In this document: positions 9,499-18,193 of the stretch, one piece after another
How positions within the stretch are numbered: position 1 is the stretch's first letter
How the letters are laid out: each line of letters begins with the position of its first letter
Assembly (NCBI GenBank): GCA_018433085.1
Contig: JAHDRW010000023.1
Span: forward strand, 1-64,000
Length of the DNA stretch: 64,000 nt
Source of the DNA: Deltaproteobacteria bacterium
Lineage (GTDB): Bacteria; Desulfobacterota; Desulfomonilia; UBA1062
Reading direction: 5' to 3'
Notes under the pieces: generated by a model
The model's input: the letters and a program-made list of their open reading frames with translations, nothing else
Databases searched by the model: none
What the model was told of the DNA's origin: nothing
Program-made: the position numbers and the translations under genes

Positions 9499-10899
9499 TC
9501 AGATCCGCTGTCGGGGAGAACCGTTGGCCTGCTCGCGATTCGCGCCCCGGGCCAGCGAGGCAAAGACGCCCAGGCCGCACAGAAGGGAGAAAACGACGAA
9601 TCCGATCCTCGTACTCTGCATGAAGGCGGGGTGGAGATCGGAGGTGATGGCGTTGGGCCCGATGAAGAGGGCGAAGAGCATGAGCACGATTCCCATGCTC
9701 ATGGCCTGCCCCGTGACCCGCATGGTGGAGATGAACCCGCCGGCAAGGCCGTACATCCGTCTGTCCACCGCTCCCATGACCGCATTGGTGTTGGGGGAGG
9801 AAAAAAACGCGAACCCCAGGCCGATGATCAGGAGGGGAACGAGTATCTGCACGGTACCCGCCGTATCGGTAAGAAAAACCAGGAGGAAGAGCCCCAGACT
9901 GGTAACGGCCATGCCCACCGAGGACAGAATCCGCGGCTCGATCCGGTCGGAGAGCCTGCCCGCCAGAGGCGAGAACAGGGTCATGACCAGCGGCTGGGAC
10001 ACCAGGATCAGACCTGCCTGCTGGGGGCTCATGCCCTTGATGTACTGGAGGTAGAGGCTCATGAGGAAGGTGAGGGCAAAGGTGGCGCTGTAATGGATGA
10101 AGGCGGCCAGATTCGACATGGCGAACTGGCGGTTCCGGGTGATCAGGCCGATGTTCAGCAGGGGGTGCCGAGCCCTTTTCTCCCACGCGAGGAATACGAG
10201 CATGCCCGCGACCCCGGCGAGCGCCAGTGCCATCCCCAGTGCCTGCTGGATGCGGGAGAACCCGTACATGAGGGCTACCAGAGAACCCGAGTAGACTACA
10301 GACCCGGGGATGTCGATCGCACCGCCCTCGCCTCCCCGCTCCTCCCTCACGCCCAGGATTGTCAGGGCAAGGACCGCCAGGCCCATGGGGATGACTGCCA
10401 GAAAGATGCTCTCCCACCCGAGATGCTCGGTCATGACCCCGCCGAGGAACGGACCCAGGGAAAGCCCCAGATAAACCGCTGCCACGTTGATTCCCAGCGC
10501 CCTCCCACGTTCTTCCGGCGGATAGACCGAGGTGAGGATGGCTACCCCGGTGCCGAATATCATGGAGCTTCCGAGCCCCTGCATGACGCGAAACCCGATG
10601 ACGAAACCCGCCGAAGGGCTCAGGACGATGAGAAACGAGCCCAGGGTAAGGATCGCGATGCCCCAGGCAAAAACCAGCCTTCTTCCGTAGATGTCCGCCA
10701 TCCTGCCGAAGGGCAGGAGAAAGACGGCCGAGGCGAAAAGATAGGAGGTGGAGACCCAGTTGAGCATCAGTGCGTCCATGGAGAAGGCCTCTCCGATTGC
10801 GGGCAGCGCTATGTTGACCGAGGAACCCAGAAACGGCGTCAGGAACGACGAGAGGGACGCCACCACGAGAACGATCACTCTTCTGCGCGAATTCTCCAC
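9499..10899 (-). CDS. MFS drug-efflux-type transporter (DHA2-like)
   Basis: A 466-residue inner-membrane protein with about 14 hydrophobic segments, the number typical of the DHA2 proton-antiporter branch. The N-terminal signature SSVNIALPAIGEAF and motif A-like GRMADIYGRRLVF follow segment 2, and motif C-like GLSLGPFLGG is near residue 150. The C-terminal tail is short and basic. Members export drugs, dyes or other amphiphiles; the substrate cannot be read from sequence. No TetR- or MarR-type regulator gene is adjacent. It lies just upstream of pncA on the same strand. Confidence 0.88.
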   Translation of the reverse strand: MENSRRRVIVLVVASLSSFLTPFLGSSVNIALPAIGEAFSMDALMLNWVSTSYLFASAVFLLPFGRMADIYGRRLVFAWGIAILTLGSFLIVLSPSAGFVIGFRVMQGLGSSMIFGTGVAILTSVYPPEERGRALGINVAAVYLGLSLGPFLGGVMTEHLGWESIFLAVIPMGLAVLALTILGVREERGGEGGAIDIPGSVVYSGSLVALMYGFSRIQQALGMALALAGVAGMLVFLAWEKRARHPLLNIGLITRNRQFAMSNLAAFIHYSATFALTFLMSLYLQYIKGMSPQQAGLILVSQPLVMTLFSPLAGRLSDRIEPRILSSVGMAVTSLGLFLLVFLTDTAGTVQILVPLLIIGLGFAFFSSPNTNAVMGAVDRRMYGLAGGFISTMRVTGQAMSMGIVLMLFALFIGPNAITSDLHPAFMQSTRIGFVVFSLLCGLGVFASLARGANREQANGSPRQRI

Positions 10900-11017
10900 T
10901 TATCGTCTCCAGGGCGTACGCCGATGACCGGAATTCCTGCAAAGCGGGGCTCGAATGTATACGGGCGGCCGGGGAAAGTCAACGAGGCCCCGGTGATCTG
11001 CCTTAAGGTGTACTTCC

Positions 11018-12502
11018 CTAACCTTCACGGGTCCTCTTCTTGGTGAGGTTGTACTTTTCGGCCTTGAGATAGAAGGTCTTGTAATTCAGCCCGGATTCCC
11101 GCGCAGCCTCGGCGATGACCCCCCGGTGCTTCTTCAGGAGGTGCTCGAAATACCGGCGCTCGAACTGCTCGATGAGGTTCTGCTTGATGGCGTGGTACCC
11201 CGCCCCTTCGCCTGCGTCCACCCAGATGGTGGGATCGTCCGCCGCCTCCTCCACCGGGCTCGTCGTCGCCTCGTGGAGGTTTTTGCCCAGATCCGGGAAG
11301 TGCTCGATCCGCTCGGAGCGGCAGGAGACCATGGCGCGCTGGACCACGTTTTCCATCTCCCGGACATTGCCGGGCCAGGAATAGGCCAGGAGCTGATTCA
11401 TGGCCTCCCGCGACACACCCCTGACCGGGGAGTTGAACTTCCCCCCGTGCTTTTCGATGAAGTGACTCACCAGAAGCGAGATGTCGTCCTTGCGCTCCCT
11501 GAGCGGCGGGATGATGATGGGCAGAACGCTGATGCGATAGAAGAGATCCTCGCGAAAGAGCTCCTTCTTGATCATGCTCTGAATGGGGCGGTTCGTGGCG
11601 CAGATAACCCGGAAATCCAGGTCGATCTCCAGGTTGCTTCCCAGTCGGGTGATCTTGCCGTCCTCCAGGACCCTCAGAATCTTGGCCTGAAGATCCAGCG
11701 GGATGTCGCCGATCTCGTCCAGGAACAGGGAGCCGGTGTGGGCCTTCTCGAACTTTCCGATGCGCTGGGTCACGGCCCCGCTGAATGAGCCTTTCTCGTG
11801 CCCGAAAAACTCCGACTCCAGAAGATTCTCAGGCACGGCCGCGCAGTTGATGGTCACGAACGGCTTCGACCGCCGGTCGCTGCGGGAATGGATGGACCGG
11901 GCCACGAGCTCCTTGCCCGTTCCGGTCTCCCCGAGGATGAGCACGGTGAGGTTGGTGTCGGCCGCGGTGAGGATCTGGTCGTAGAGCTTCTGCATCTTCA
12001 CGTTCGAGCCCACGAGCTGATCCAGACCCTCGGCATACTGGGAAATGCGGCCCTTGAGCTCGATGTTCTCCCGGAGAATCTCCTGCTGGCGGATGATCTT
12101 GGTCAGCGATAGCTCCAGGGTGTTCATGTTGAAGGGCTTTTCCAGAAAGTCGCTGGCGCCGTACCTCATGGCCTCCACGGCACCGGATACCGATCCGAAG
12201 GCCGTGATGACCACCACATAGGTCGAGGGGTAGCGCTCCTGGATCTCCTTGAGCAGGGCGTATCCGTCCATGCGTGGCATCCGGATGTCCGTGATCACGA
12301 TGTCCTGTGGCGTAACGCTCAGCTTCTTCAGCGCCTCCAGCCCGTCGCTGGCGGTTTCTATGACAAGATCCAGGCTCGATGACAAAAGCGCTTCCTTGAG
12401 CTGCTCCAGGAAAACCTGTTCGTCGTCGACGAGAAGGATCCTCTTCTTCCCCCAGCTGTCACGGCCGCTTTCTTCCGATATGGACGTGTTGTCTTTTCTC
12501 AT
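11018..12502 (-). CDS. Sigma54-dependent response regulator (NtrC family)
   Basis: A 494-residue activator. The receiver domain (about 18-135) has phospho-acceptor Asp in VITDIRMPRMDG and Lys in FLEKPFN. The AAA+ domain has Walker A GETGTGKELVAR and Walker B SLFLDEIGD. The Fis-type helix-turn-helix at the C-terminus is GVIAEAARESGLNYKTFYLK. The sigma54-contacting loop reads GSFSGA instead of the usual GAFTGA or GSFTGA. The gene overlaps the upstream histidine kinase by four bases, so the pair forms one two-component system acting at sigma54 promoters elsewhere. Target genes are not evident. Confidence 0.93.
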   Translation of the reverse strand: MRKDNTSISEESGRDSWGKKRILLVDDEQVFLEQLKEALLSSSLDLVIETASDGLEALKKLSVTPQDIVITDIRMPRMDGYALLKEIQERYPSTYVVVITAFGSVSGAVEAMRYGASDFLEKPFNMNTLELSLTKIIRQQEILRENIELKGRISQYAEGLDQLVGSNVKMQKLYDQILTAADTNLTVLILGETGTGKELVARSIHSRSDRRSKPFVTINCAAVPENLLESEFFGHEKGSFSGAVTQRIGKFEKAHTGSLFLDEIGDIPLDLQAKILRVLEDGKITRLGSNLEIDLDFRVICATNRPIQSMIKKELFREDLFYRISVLPIIIPPLRERKDDISLLVSHFIEKHGGKFNSPVRGVSREAMNQLLAYSWPGNVREMENVVQRAMVSCRSERIEHFPDLGKNLHEATTSPVEEAADDPTIWVDAGEGAGYHAIKQNLIEQFERRYFEHLLKKHRGVIAEAARESGLNYKTFYLKAEKYNLTKKRTREG

Positions 12503-14793
12503 GGTAGGTCCTCACCACTGCCGGCGGCTGCATGTTCGACCGCCGGCTGATCCACGGGAACGGAAACAACGAAGCAGGAGCCCTTTCCCGGAGAGCTCGA
12601 CACCTCCACCTGGCCGTGATGCATATCCACGATCTTTCTCACGAGCGCCAGCCCGAGCCCGGTGCCCCGGGCCTTTTTGGTAATGAACGGATGGAAGATC
12701 TGCTGAATGTCCTGTTCTTCCATGCCGCATCCGGTATCGGCCACGCGGATCTCCATGGCGTCCGAGATAAATTCACGGCCCCGGCTCTGGAAGGCACGGC
12801 CCGGCGACACGGAGGTGGAAACCGTCAGCGTCCCCCCTTCGGGCATGGCGTCCAGGGCATTGTCGATGAGGTTCTCGATGAGCTGCCGGATCTGGGTTCC
12901 ATCCACCATGATCCGGTCGTGTACATCATCGAATGAGGTCCTCACCTCGATCCCCTGGTCGGCACACTGGTCGGCGCGGTTGAACAGGAGGCCTTCGATG
13001 ATATTGCTGATACTGTAGCTCTTGAGGTTTACCTTGCCCGACCGCGTCCACTCGAGGATCTGGGTCACGAACTTCTCCAGGGTGTCGATGCCGCTCGTCA
13101 CCCCCTGAAGGATCTTCATCTGCCGCTCCTCCAGGGGATGCGAGTTACGGAGAAGCTCCATCCCGGTCTTGATCTTCTGGAGCGGGTTCCTCACCTCATG
13201 GGCCACGTGGGCGGACATCTCTCCCAGGGCCGCCATCCTCCGGGCCTGTTCCAGCTCGCGCTCCATGCTCTTTTTTTCCGTGATGTCCATGATGGAGACA
13301 ATGCTCTGCTTGGTCCCCGGTATCAGACCGATGGTGAGAAAGGCATCCCTGACCCTGCCCGTTTTGTCCACGACCCTGAACTCGTATTCGGAGGGAACAC
13401 CCCGTTTTCCCTCCCTGCGGGCCTTGTGATACCCCACCATGCGTTCCCTGTCGTCGGGGTGGACGATCTCCGTGAAAGGGACCTTGCCCTCGATTTCCTC
13501 CCGGCTGAAACCCGTGAGCCTTTCGAACTGCCGGTTGACCAGGGAGACGATGCGGTTCTCCTCCAGGAGCATGATGGCGGTGCCGGTGTGCTCCACGGTG
13601 GTCCGGTACTTGGTTTCCGAGGCACGAAGGGCCTTCTGCTGCATGCGCCTCTGCGTGATGTCGCGGATGATATTCTGCGTGGCGGGCCTCTTCTCAAACC
13701 GGATGATGGAAGGCGAGATCTCGAATGCCCGCCACGACCCGTCTTTGGCCCGCAGGGCGATCTCATACTCCTCGGGTACCGTGTCGCCCCTGATTCTCTT
13801 ATCGTAGCGTGACTCGATGAGCTCCGCGAGCTCGGGCCTCACCAGATCACGAAACCCCATGGAGCTCAGCTCCTCGCCGGTATAGCCCATGAGCTCCCGG
13901 AACCGCGGGTTGGCGTATTTGAAAACATGATCCTGGTAGACAAAAATGCCCTCCTTGGCGTTCTCCACCAGAACCCGGTATTTCCCCTCGGACGCCTTGA
14001 GCCGTTCCTGCACCTCCTGCAAGGGCCTCAGATCGCGGAATATGCTGATCCCGGCAATGGGCCTGCCCGCCTGATAGACATAGGAGGCCGAGAGCGAGAT
14101 TGGGATGAGAGCCCCGCCCTTGACATAAAGCGTGGTCTCCTCAGCGACCAGCCGGTAGGGCTTCTCCGGGGTGCCCTGATCCAGCAGCGAGAGAATCCGC
14201 CCGCGCTCGCCCCGGCCCATGAAATCATCGATACTGATCTTGCGCGAGAGCATCTCCGTAGCCGAGTATCCGGTGATCTCCTCTGCCGCCTTGTTGAAAA
14301 CAAGGATGTTTCCCTTCAGATCGGTGACGGCGATCGCATCGCTGGAGTTCTCGATGAGTCCCTTGAGGAACTCGTTGTACGAGGTGAGATATTCCTCCAT
14401 CTGCCTGCGCTCGGTGATGTCCCGCGCGATGTTCAGGGTCGCCGGCTCGCCGCCAAGCAGAATGACCGAAGGTGAAAGGGATATGATCCGTTTCCGGGAC
14501 TTCCGGGTGACGAAGGTCACCTCGTACCGGGAGGGAACGTCATCACCCCGGAGCCGATGCGCATAGCGCTGTTCCACCATCTCCAGGGAGTCCGGGTGGA
14601 GCACGTCGTGCCAGCTCATGCCCTCCAGCTCTTCAGCGCTGTAGCCCAGCATCTTCTCAAAGGCGGGGTTTACATAGAAAAACCGGCTGCCCTGATAGAC
14701 GAAGATCCCATCACCGGCCTTTTCCACCATGGTCTGGAATATGGCCTTGCTGATCCGTTTCGCACTGGTCTTTGATGTGCCCCGGGAACCCAT
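12499..14793 (-). CDS. Cytosolic multi-PAS sensor histidine kinase
   Basis: A 764-residue kinase without membrane segments. It has four PAS domains at about 20-133, 135-262, 268-382 and 392-505. PAS1 and PAS3 are alike throughout (both contain GIFVYQ, GY..EEL, R.RGD.VP..YE and SPS.I), suggesting internal duplication. The HisKA phospho-acceptor His is in HVAHEVRNPLQKIKTG (about 525). The ATPase has LIENLIDNALDAMPEGG, ADTGCGM and GTGLGLALVRKIVDMH. Start ATG has AAGGAGATAT. Cognate regulator is the overlapping downstream gene. The PAS ligand is unknown; no obvious heme- or flavin-binding residues were recognised. Confidence 0.92.
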   Translation of the reverse strand: MGSRGTSKTSAKRISKAIFQTMVEKAGDGIFVYQGSRFFYVNPAFEKMLGYSAEELEGMSWHDVLHPDSLEMVEQRYAHRLRGDDVPSRYEVTFVTRKSRKRIISLSPSVILLGGEPATLNIARDITERRQMEEYLTSYNEFLKGLIENSSDAIAVTDLKGNILVFNKAAEEITGYSATEMLSRKISIDDFMGRGERGRILSLLDQGTPEKPYRLVAEETTLYVKGGALIPISLSASYVYQAGRPIAGISIFRDLRPLQEVQERLKASEGKYRVLVENAKEGIFVYQDHVFKYANPRFRELMGYTGEELSSMGFRDLVRPELAELIESRYDKRIRGDTVPEEYEIALRAKDGSWRAFEISPSIIRFEKRPATQNIIRDITQRRMQQKALRASETKYRTTVEHTGTAIMLLEENRIVSLVNRQFERLTGFSREEIEGKVPFTEIVHPDDRERMVGYHKARREGKRGVPSEYEFRVVDKTGRVRDAFLTIGLIPGTKQSIVSIMDITEKKSMERELEQARRMAALGEMSAHVAHEVRNPLQKIKTGMELLRNSHPLEERQMKILQGVTSGIDTLEKFVTQILEWTRSGKVNLKSYSISNIIEGLLFNRADQCADQGIEVRTSFDDVHDRIMVDGTQIRQLIENLIDNALDAMPEGGTLTVSTSVSPGRAFQSRGREFISDAMEIRVADTGCGMEEQDIQQIFHPFITKKARGTGLGLALVRKIVDMHHGQVEVSSSPGKGSCFVVSVPVDQPAVEHAAAGSGEDLP

Positions 14794-15004
14794 ATCTCCT
14801 TGTAAAGATACACAATGAGTAGCCTTGTATCAACAATAAAACCCGTTTTTCAGGTCTTTACCTGGTATCAGGCCGTTTTGCTGCGAAAAGAAAACCGCTG
14901 TTTTCTCATCCGGGGATGCCTGGTCAGAAGGGATCGTCCCCGGTTCTCACCGGGGAACGGAACGCACTTTCTTCTCCCGTGCAGTGCATCGGGACAAGGG
15001 GAAA

Positions 15005-15523
15005 TCAGGCCTTGAACTTTCCGAAATCTTCCGGGCTCATCTTCTCCAGGATCTCCTTAAGCTTTTCCTGGTCCTGTTCAAAGCCTACGATGACCTTGCC
15101 GCCCGTCTCCTTGTTGGTCTCCACCCGGATTGCGTCTTTTACCACGTGATCCGCCACGAAAATGGCGCAGTCGAGCCTCAAGGCGATGGCGATGGCGTCG
15201 GAAGGCCTGGCGTCGACCGTGACCTTGTTCCCGTTATCGTCCAGGGTGATCAGGGCATAGAATACATTGTCCCGGATATCCACCACCTCGATCTTATCCA
15301 CCTGTACGCCGAGTGTTTCTATCACGGACTTGAAGAGGTCATGAGTCATGGGCCGGGAATAGCGGATGCCCTCGAGCGACGCGGCGATGGCGCTCGCCTC
15401 CATGATGCCGATCCAGATGGGGAGCACGAACTTGCCTTCGGTATCCCGCAGGACAACGATGGGGGCATTGTTGGTGGGGTCCAGGGCTATTCCGGCGACC
15501 TTCATCTCCACGAAACCTGGCAT
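15005..15523 (-). CDS. Bifunctional nuclease (DUF151) family protein
   Basis: A 172-residue protein of the BFN/DUF151 family. It has MPGFVEMKVAGIALDP at the N-terminus, then LPIWIGIMEASAIAASLEG and DARPSDAIAIALRLDCAIFV, which are the family hallmarks. Plant and some bacterial members are reported to have RNase/DNase activity, but the cellular role in bacteria is unsettled. I chose the ATG at 15523, preceded by ATAGGAGGAAGAG, over a start 14 codons upstream. Its C-terminus adds a charged helix (FEQDQEKLKEILEKM). It is monocistronic or distally linked to its neighbours. Confidence 0.88.
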   Translation of the reverse strand: MPGFVEMKVAGIALDPTNNAPIVVLRDTEGKFVLPIWIGIMEASAIAASLEGIRYSRPMTHDLFKSVIETLGVQVDKIEVVDIRDNVFYALITLDDNGNKVTVDARPSDAIAIALRLDCAIFVADHVVKDAIRVETNKETGGKVIVGFEQDQEKLKEILEKMSPEDFGKFKA

Positions 15524-15656
15524 GGCTCTTCCTCCTATAGAATACATTAAGACCGCGTCATCCATTAGTCAATACGCAACAGCCTTAAGCAGGATCGAGA
15601 GTTCCCGGGCTCAGAACGAAGTATCCCCGCTTATAAGGAGGATAAAAAGGCCGAAG

Positions 15657-16496
15657 CTATGCCGGACGTCTCAGCAGCCCTATGAGCTGCTCCATGTCGA
15701 ACACCGCAGGGCCGAGGCTCACGCCCTCCTCTGCCAGCCAGTTCTGGACACGCAGCACCAGGGGCGCCACGATGCCCGCGGACGTGAAGGCATCCAGGCG
15801 GCGGATGAGCTGATCCTTCCGGATATCCTCCGCCATCCGGGCCTGAGAGAGCACGATGCACCGGTCCACGATCCCCAGGAAATCCTCAAGGTTATGGGTG
15901 ACCAGAACGATGGTCACGTCCTTCAGACCCGCAATGAGCCGAGTGAGCTCCCTCCTTCCCGAGGCGTCCATCCCGGCCGTGGGCTCGTCGAGAATCAGTA
16001 CCTCGGGCGAGGAGAGCAGGGCCGAGGCCAGGGCGAGCTTTCGCTTCTCGCCGGAGCTCAGGCAGAAGGGAGAGACCTGCCCGAGCACGTCGATATCCAG
16101 CTGGAACCTTCCGGCCACCTCCCGCGCCCGGCGCTCGATCTCTCCCTCATCCAGATCGAAAAAGTTCCTCAGGGCGAAGGTGAGCTCGTCATACGCGGTT
16201 TCATGGAAAAACTGGTGCTCCGGGAACTGGAACAAGACCCCGATGCGCCTCCGGATGGAAGTGAGCTTCCCGGCCTTGGACAGGGATAGGACACTCTCCC
16301 CGTCATAGAGGACGTCGCCTTGAACCGGGAGAATCAGGGCATCGATGAGTTGGATCAGCGTGGTCTTGCCCGAGCCCGCCGGTCCGATCACCGCGACCTT
16401 CTCCCCCTGGTCCAGCGTAAAGCCCACATCACGCAGGGCCCATCCGGAGCCCGGGATATCATAGCGGTACGAGACATTGCGGCATTCGATCTTCAT
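15657..16496 (-). CDS. Energy-coupling-factor-type ABC ATPase
   Basis: A 279-residue ABC ATPase closest to EcfA/CbiO. It has Walker A IGPAGSGKTTLIQLID, the ECF-type Q-loop region LFQFPEHQFF, signature CLSSGEKRKLALASAL, Walker B VLILDEPTAGMD and His switch VLVTHNLED. The C-terminal extension (LRRPA end) is longer than in simple importers. ECF ATPases power vitamin or metal uptake with a T-component and an S-component, but neither is adjacent here. The ATG overlaps the stop of the PolX-like gene upstream, so it is co-translated with that gene rather than with a transporter. Confidence 0.85.
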   Translation of the reverse strand: MKIECRNVSYRYDIPGSGWALRDVGFTLDQGEKVAVIGPAGSGKTTLIQLIDALILPVQGDVLYDGESVLSLSKAGKLTSIRRRIGVLFQFPEHQFFHETAYDELTFALRNFFDLDEGEIERRAREVAGRFQLDIDVLGQVSPFCLSSGEKRKLALASALLSSPEVLILDEPTAGMDASGRRELTRLIAGLKDVTIVLVTHNLEDFLGIVDRCIVLSQARMAEDIRKDQLIRRLDAFTSAGIVAPLVLRVQNWLAEEGVSLGPAVFDMEQLIGLLRRPA

Positions 16497-18193
16497 GCCT
16501 TTCTGAACCACTCCCTCACGTCCCGGGCGTCCCGGGTATTCAGGCACGAATCCTTTGTCACGAACCCCTTCCGGGCGATCATGACCCCGTAGGTCATGTC
16601 GTCGAGACCGGCCACCGAATGGGCGTCAGGCCCGATGGCAACGGTCCCGCCCCGGCTCACGAACGAATCCATGAGCCTCCAGTCGAGATCGAGCCGCACC
16701 GGGTTTGCATTGAGTTCCACGGCCACACGGTTCAGAAGAGCCTCTTCCAGGACCGCGTCCATATCCACGGCATAGGGTTCCCGCGAGAGGAGGAGCCTCC
16801 CGGTGGGGTGGGCGAGAATGGTCGTGAAGGGGTTGCGCAGGGCCTTGATGATCCTTCTGGTCATCCTGCGACAGTCCATGTCCATGTGCGAGTGGATGCT
16901 GGCAATAACGAAATCGAACTCTTCGAGCACCTCGGGCGGATAGTCCAGGGAACCGTCGGCGAGGATATCGGACTCGATGCCCCTGAAGATGGCGATGTCA
17001 TCGAGTTCTTCCTGAAGCGCATCGATCTCCCGATGCTGCCGCGCCACGGCATCCTCACTCAGACCGCCCGCATAGTGCGCGCTTTGGCTGTGATCCGAGA
17101 TTCCGATCCACTGGTACCCCCGCTCCCGGGCGCCGCGCACCATTGCCGCCAGGGACGAGACGCCGTCGCTCATCTCGGTGTGGTTGTGGATCGTGCCCCG
17201 GATATCCGTTGAGCGGATGAGCTCGGGCACGGTGTGCGCCCGGGCACGGGCCATCTCCGAATCCCGGCCCTCGGGGACCTCCGGAGGCAGGTACTGCAGA
17301 TCCAGGAGGCGGTAGATATCCTCCTCCCGCTCGATCCTCACCTCCCTGCCCTGGAGGGTGACACCGCTTTCGATCTCCACCTGCATCCCGGATGCATGTT
17401 CCTTGAGCGCTACGAGGTGGGCATCGGAGCCCGTGGTGACCAGAAGCCTCACGGCCCGGTCCTCGCGGGGCACCAGGCGCACCACCACCGGGGGCGTTCC
17501 CGCCCTGGCCGGCAGCACCAGGGTATCTCCCTTAAGCTCGCATCCGGGTTCGTCCAGGGCGTTCCGGAGAGTTTCGCCATCCCGGACCGAGCCCTCCACC
17601 AGGATTTCGACGCGCTCGACGATCTCCGAGTGCCTCCGGCAGGCCCCGGTGACCTCTGCCTTCAACCCCTGAGCGGCGAGCCGGGAGAGCGTCTCGCCCG
17701 CCCGGGCCAGGCCGTCGCTCAGAAGATACTTGCCCCGATAACCCATCACCCGCTCCAAGGACCGGGGCAGGTTTTCGACAAACTTCCCGGGAAACGCCCT
17801 TACGCCGGCGAGCCTTCCCTGCCGTACCGCCTCCATCAGGTCATCCACGGTCTCCACCCCGAGCCGGCCGTGCAGTATCCTTACCCTCTTGAGCCCGATC
17901 CCGGGCACCTTGAGAAGCTCGTCGAGCCCCCTGGGCAGACCGGCACGGAGTTCCTCAAGCGTCGAGAAATCACGGTCCTTCACCCATGCCTCGACGGTCG
18001 AGGCGATGCCTTTTCCGACGCCGGGCACACTCGACAGCCCGCCCTCTTCCACCACTTCTCTCACCGGGACGGGGAGCTCCAGGATCGACCGGGCCGCCCT
18101 GCGGTACGCCTGGATCTTGAAGGAGTTTTCGTCCAGGTACTCGAGCGCCCTGGCCGTCTCCAGCAGGTATCGGACAACGAGCAGATTATCCAA
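16493..18193 (-). CDS. PolX-family protein with PHP phosphoesterase domain; polymerase site degenerate
   Basis: A 566-residue protein with the layout of bacterial PolX: an N-terminal 8-kDa-like domain with helix-hairpin-helix motifs (VPGVGKGIAST, VPGIGLKRVRILHG), a polymerase-X-like core, and a C-terminal PHP domain. The PHP metal ligands look intact (IHNHTEMSDG, ISDHSQ, IASIHSHMD, ILAHPTGR, IGPDAHS). In the polymerase core, the usual GS.RR...GD.D motif reads GACRRHSEIVERVEIL. The two catalytic Asp become Arg194 and Glu196, and the third (V-D-L-R) becomes Val237. I chose TTG 18193, which has GGGGGAGG upstream. It overlaps mtaB by eight bases. Confidence 0.85.
   Translation of the reverse strand: MDNLLVVRYLLETARALEYLDENSFKIQAYRRAARSILELPVPVREVVEEGGLSSVPGVGKGIASTVEAWVKDRDFSTLEELRAGLPRGLDELLKVPGIGLKRVRILHGRLGVETVDDLMEAVRQGRLAGVRAFPGKFVENLPRSLERVMGYRGKYLLSDGLARAGETLSRLAAQGLKAEVTGACRRHSEIVERVEILVEGSVRDGETLRNALDEPGCELKGDTLVLPARAGTPPVVVRLVPREDRAVRLLVTTGSDAHLVALKEHASGMQVEIESGVTLQGREVRIEREEDIYRLLDLQYLPPEVPEGRDSEMARARAHTVPELIRSTDIRGTIHNHTEMSDGVSSLAAMVRGARERGYQWIGISDHSQSAHYAGGLSEDAVARQHREIDALQEELDDIAIFRGIESDILADGSLDYPPEVLEEFDFVIASIHSHMDMDCRRMTRRIIKALRNPFTTILAHPTGRLLLSREPYAVDMDAVLEEALLNRVAVELNANPVRLDLDWRLMDSFVSRGGTVAIGPDAHSVAGLDDMTYGVMIARKGFVTKDSCLNTRDARDVREWFRKA

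Noticed and set aside
9631-11046. 471-codon + strand open frame opposite the MFS gene
   Set aside because: Highly charged, Gly/Asp/Glu/Arg-rich with no hydrophobic or domain pattern; the - strand frame gives a clean 14-helix transporter.
14805-14833. TTGATA-17-TATCTT promoter-like pair before the PAS kinase
   Set aside because: The predicted start would fall inside the kinase ribosome site (AAGGAGAT), so the two signals conflict.
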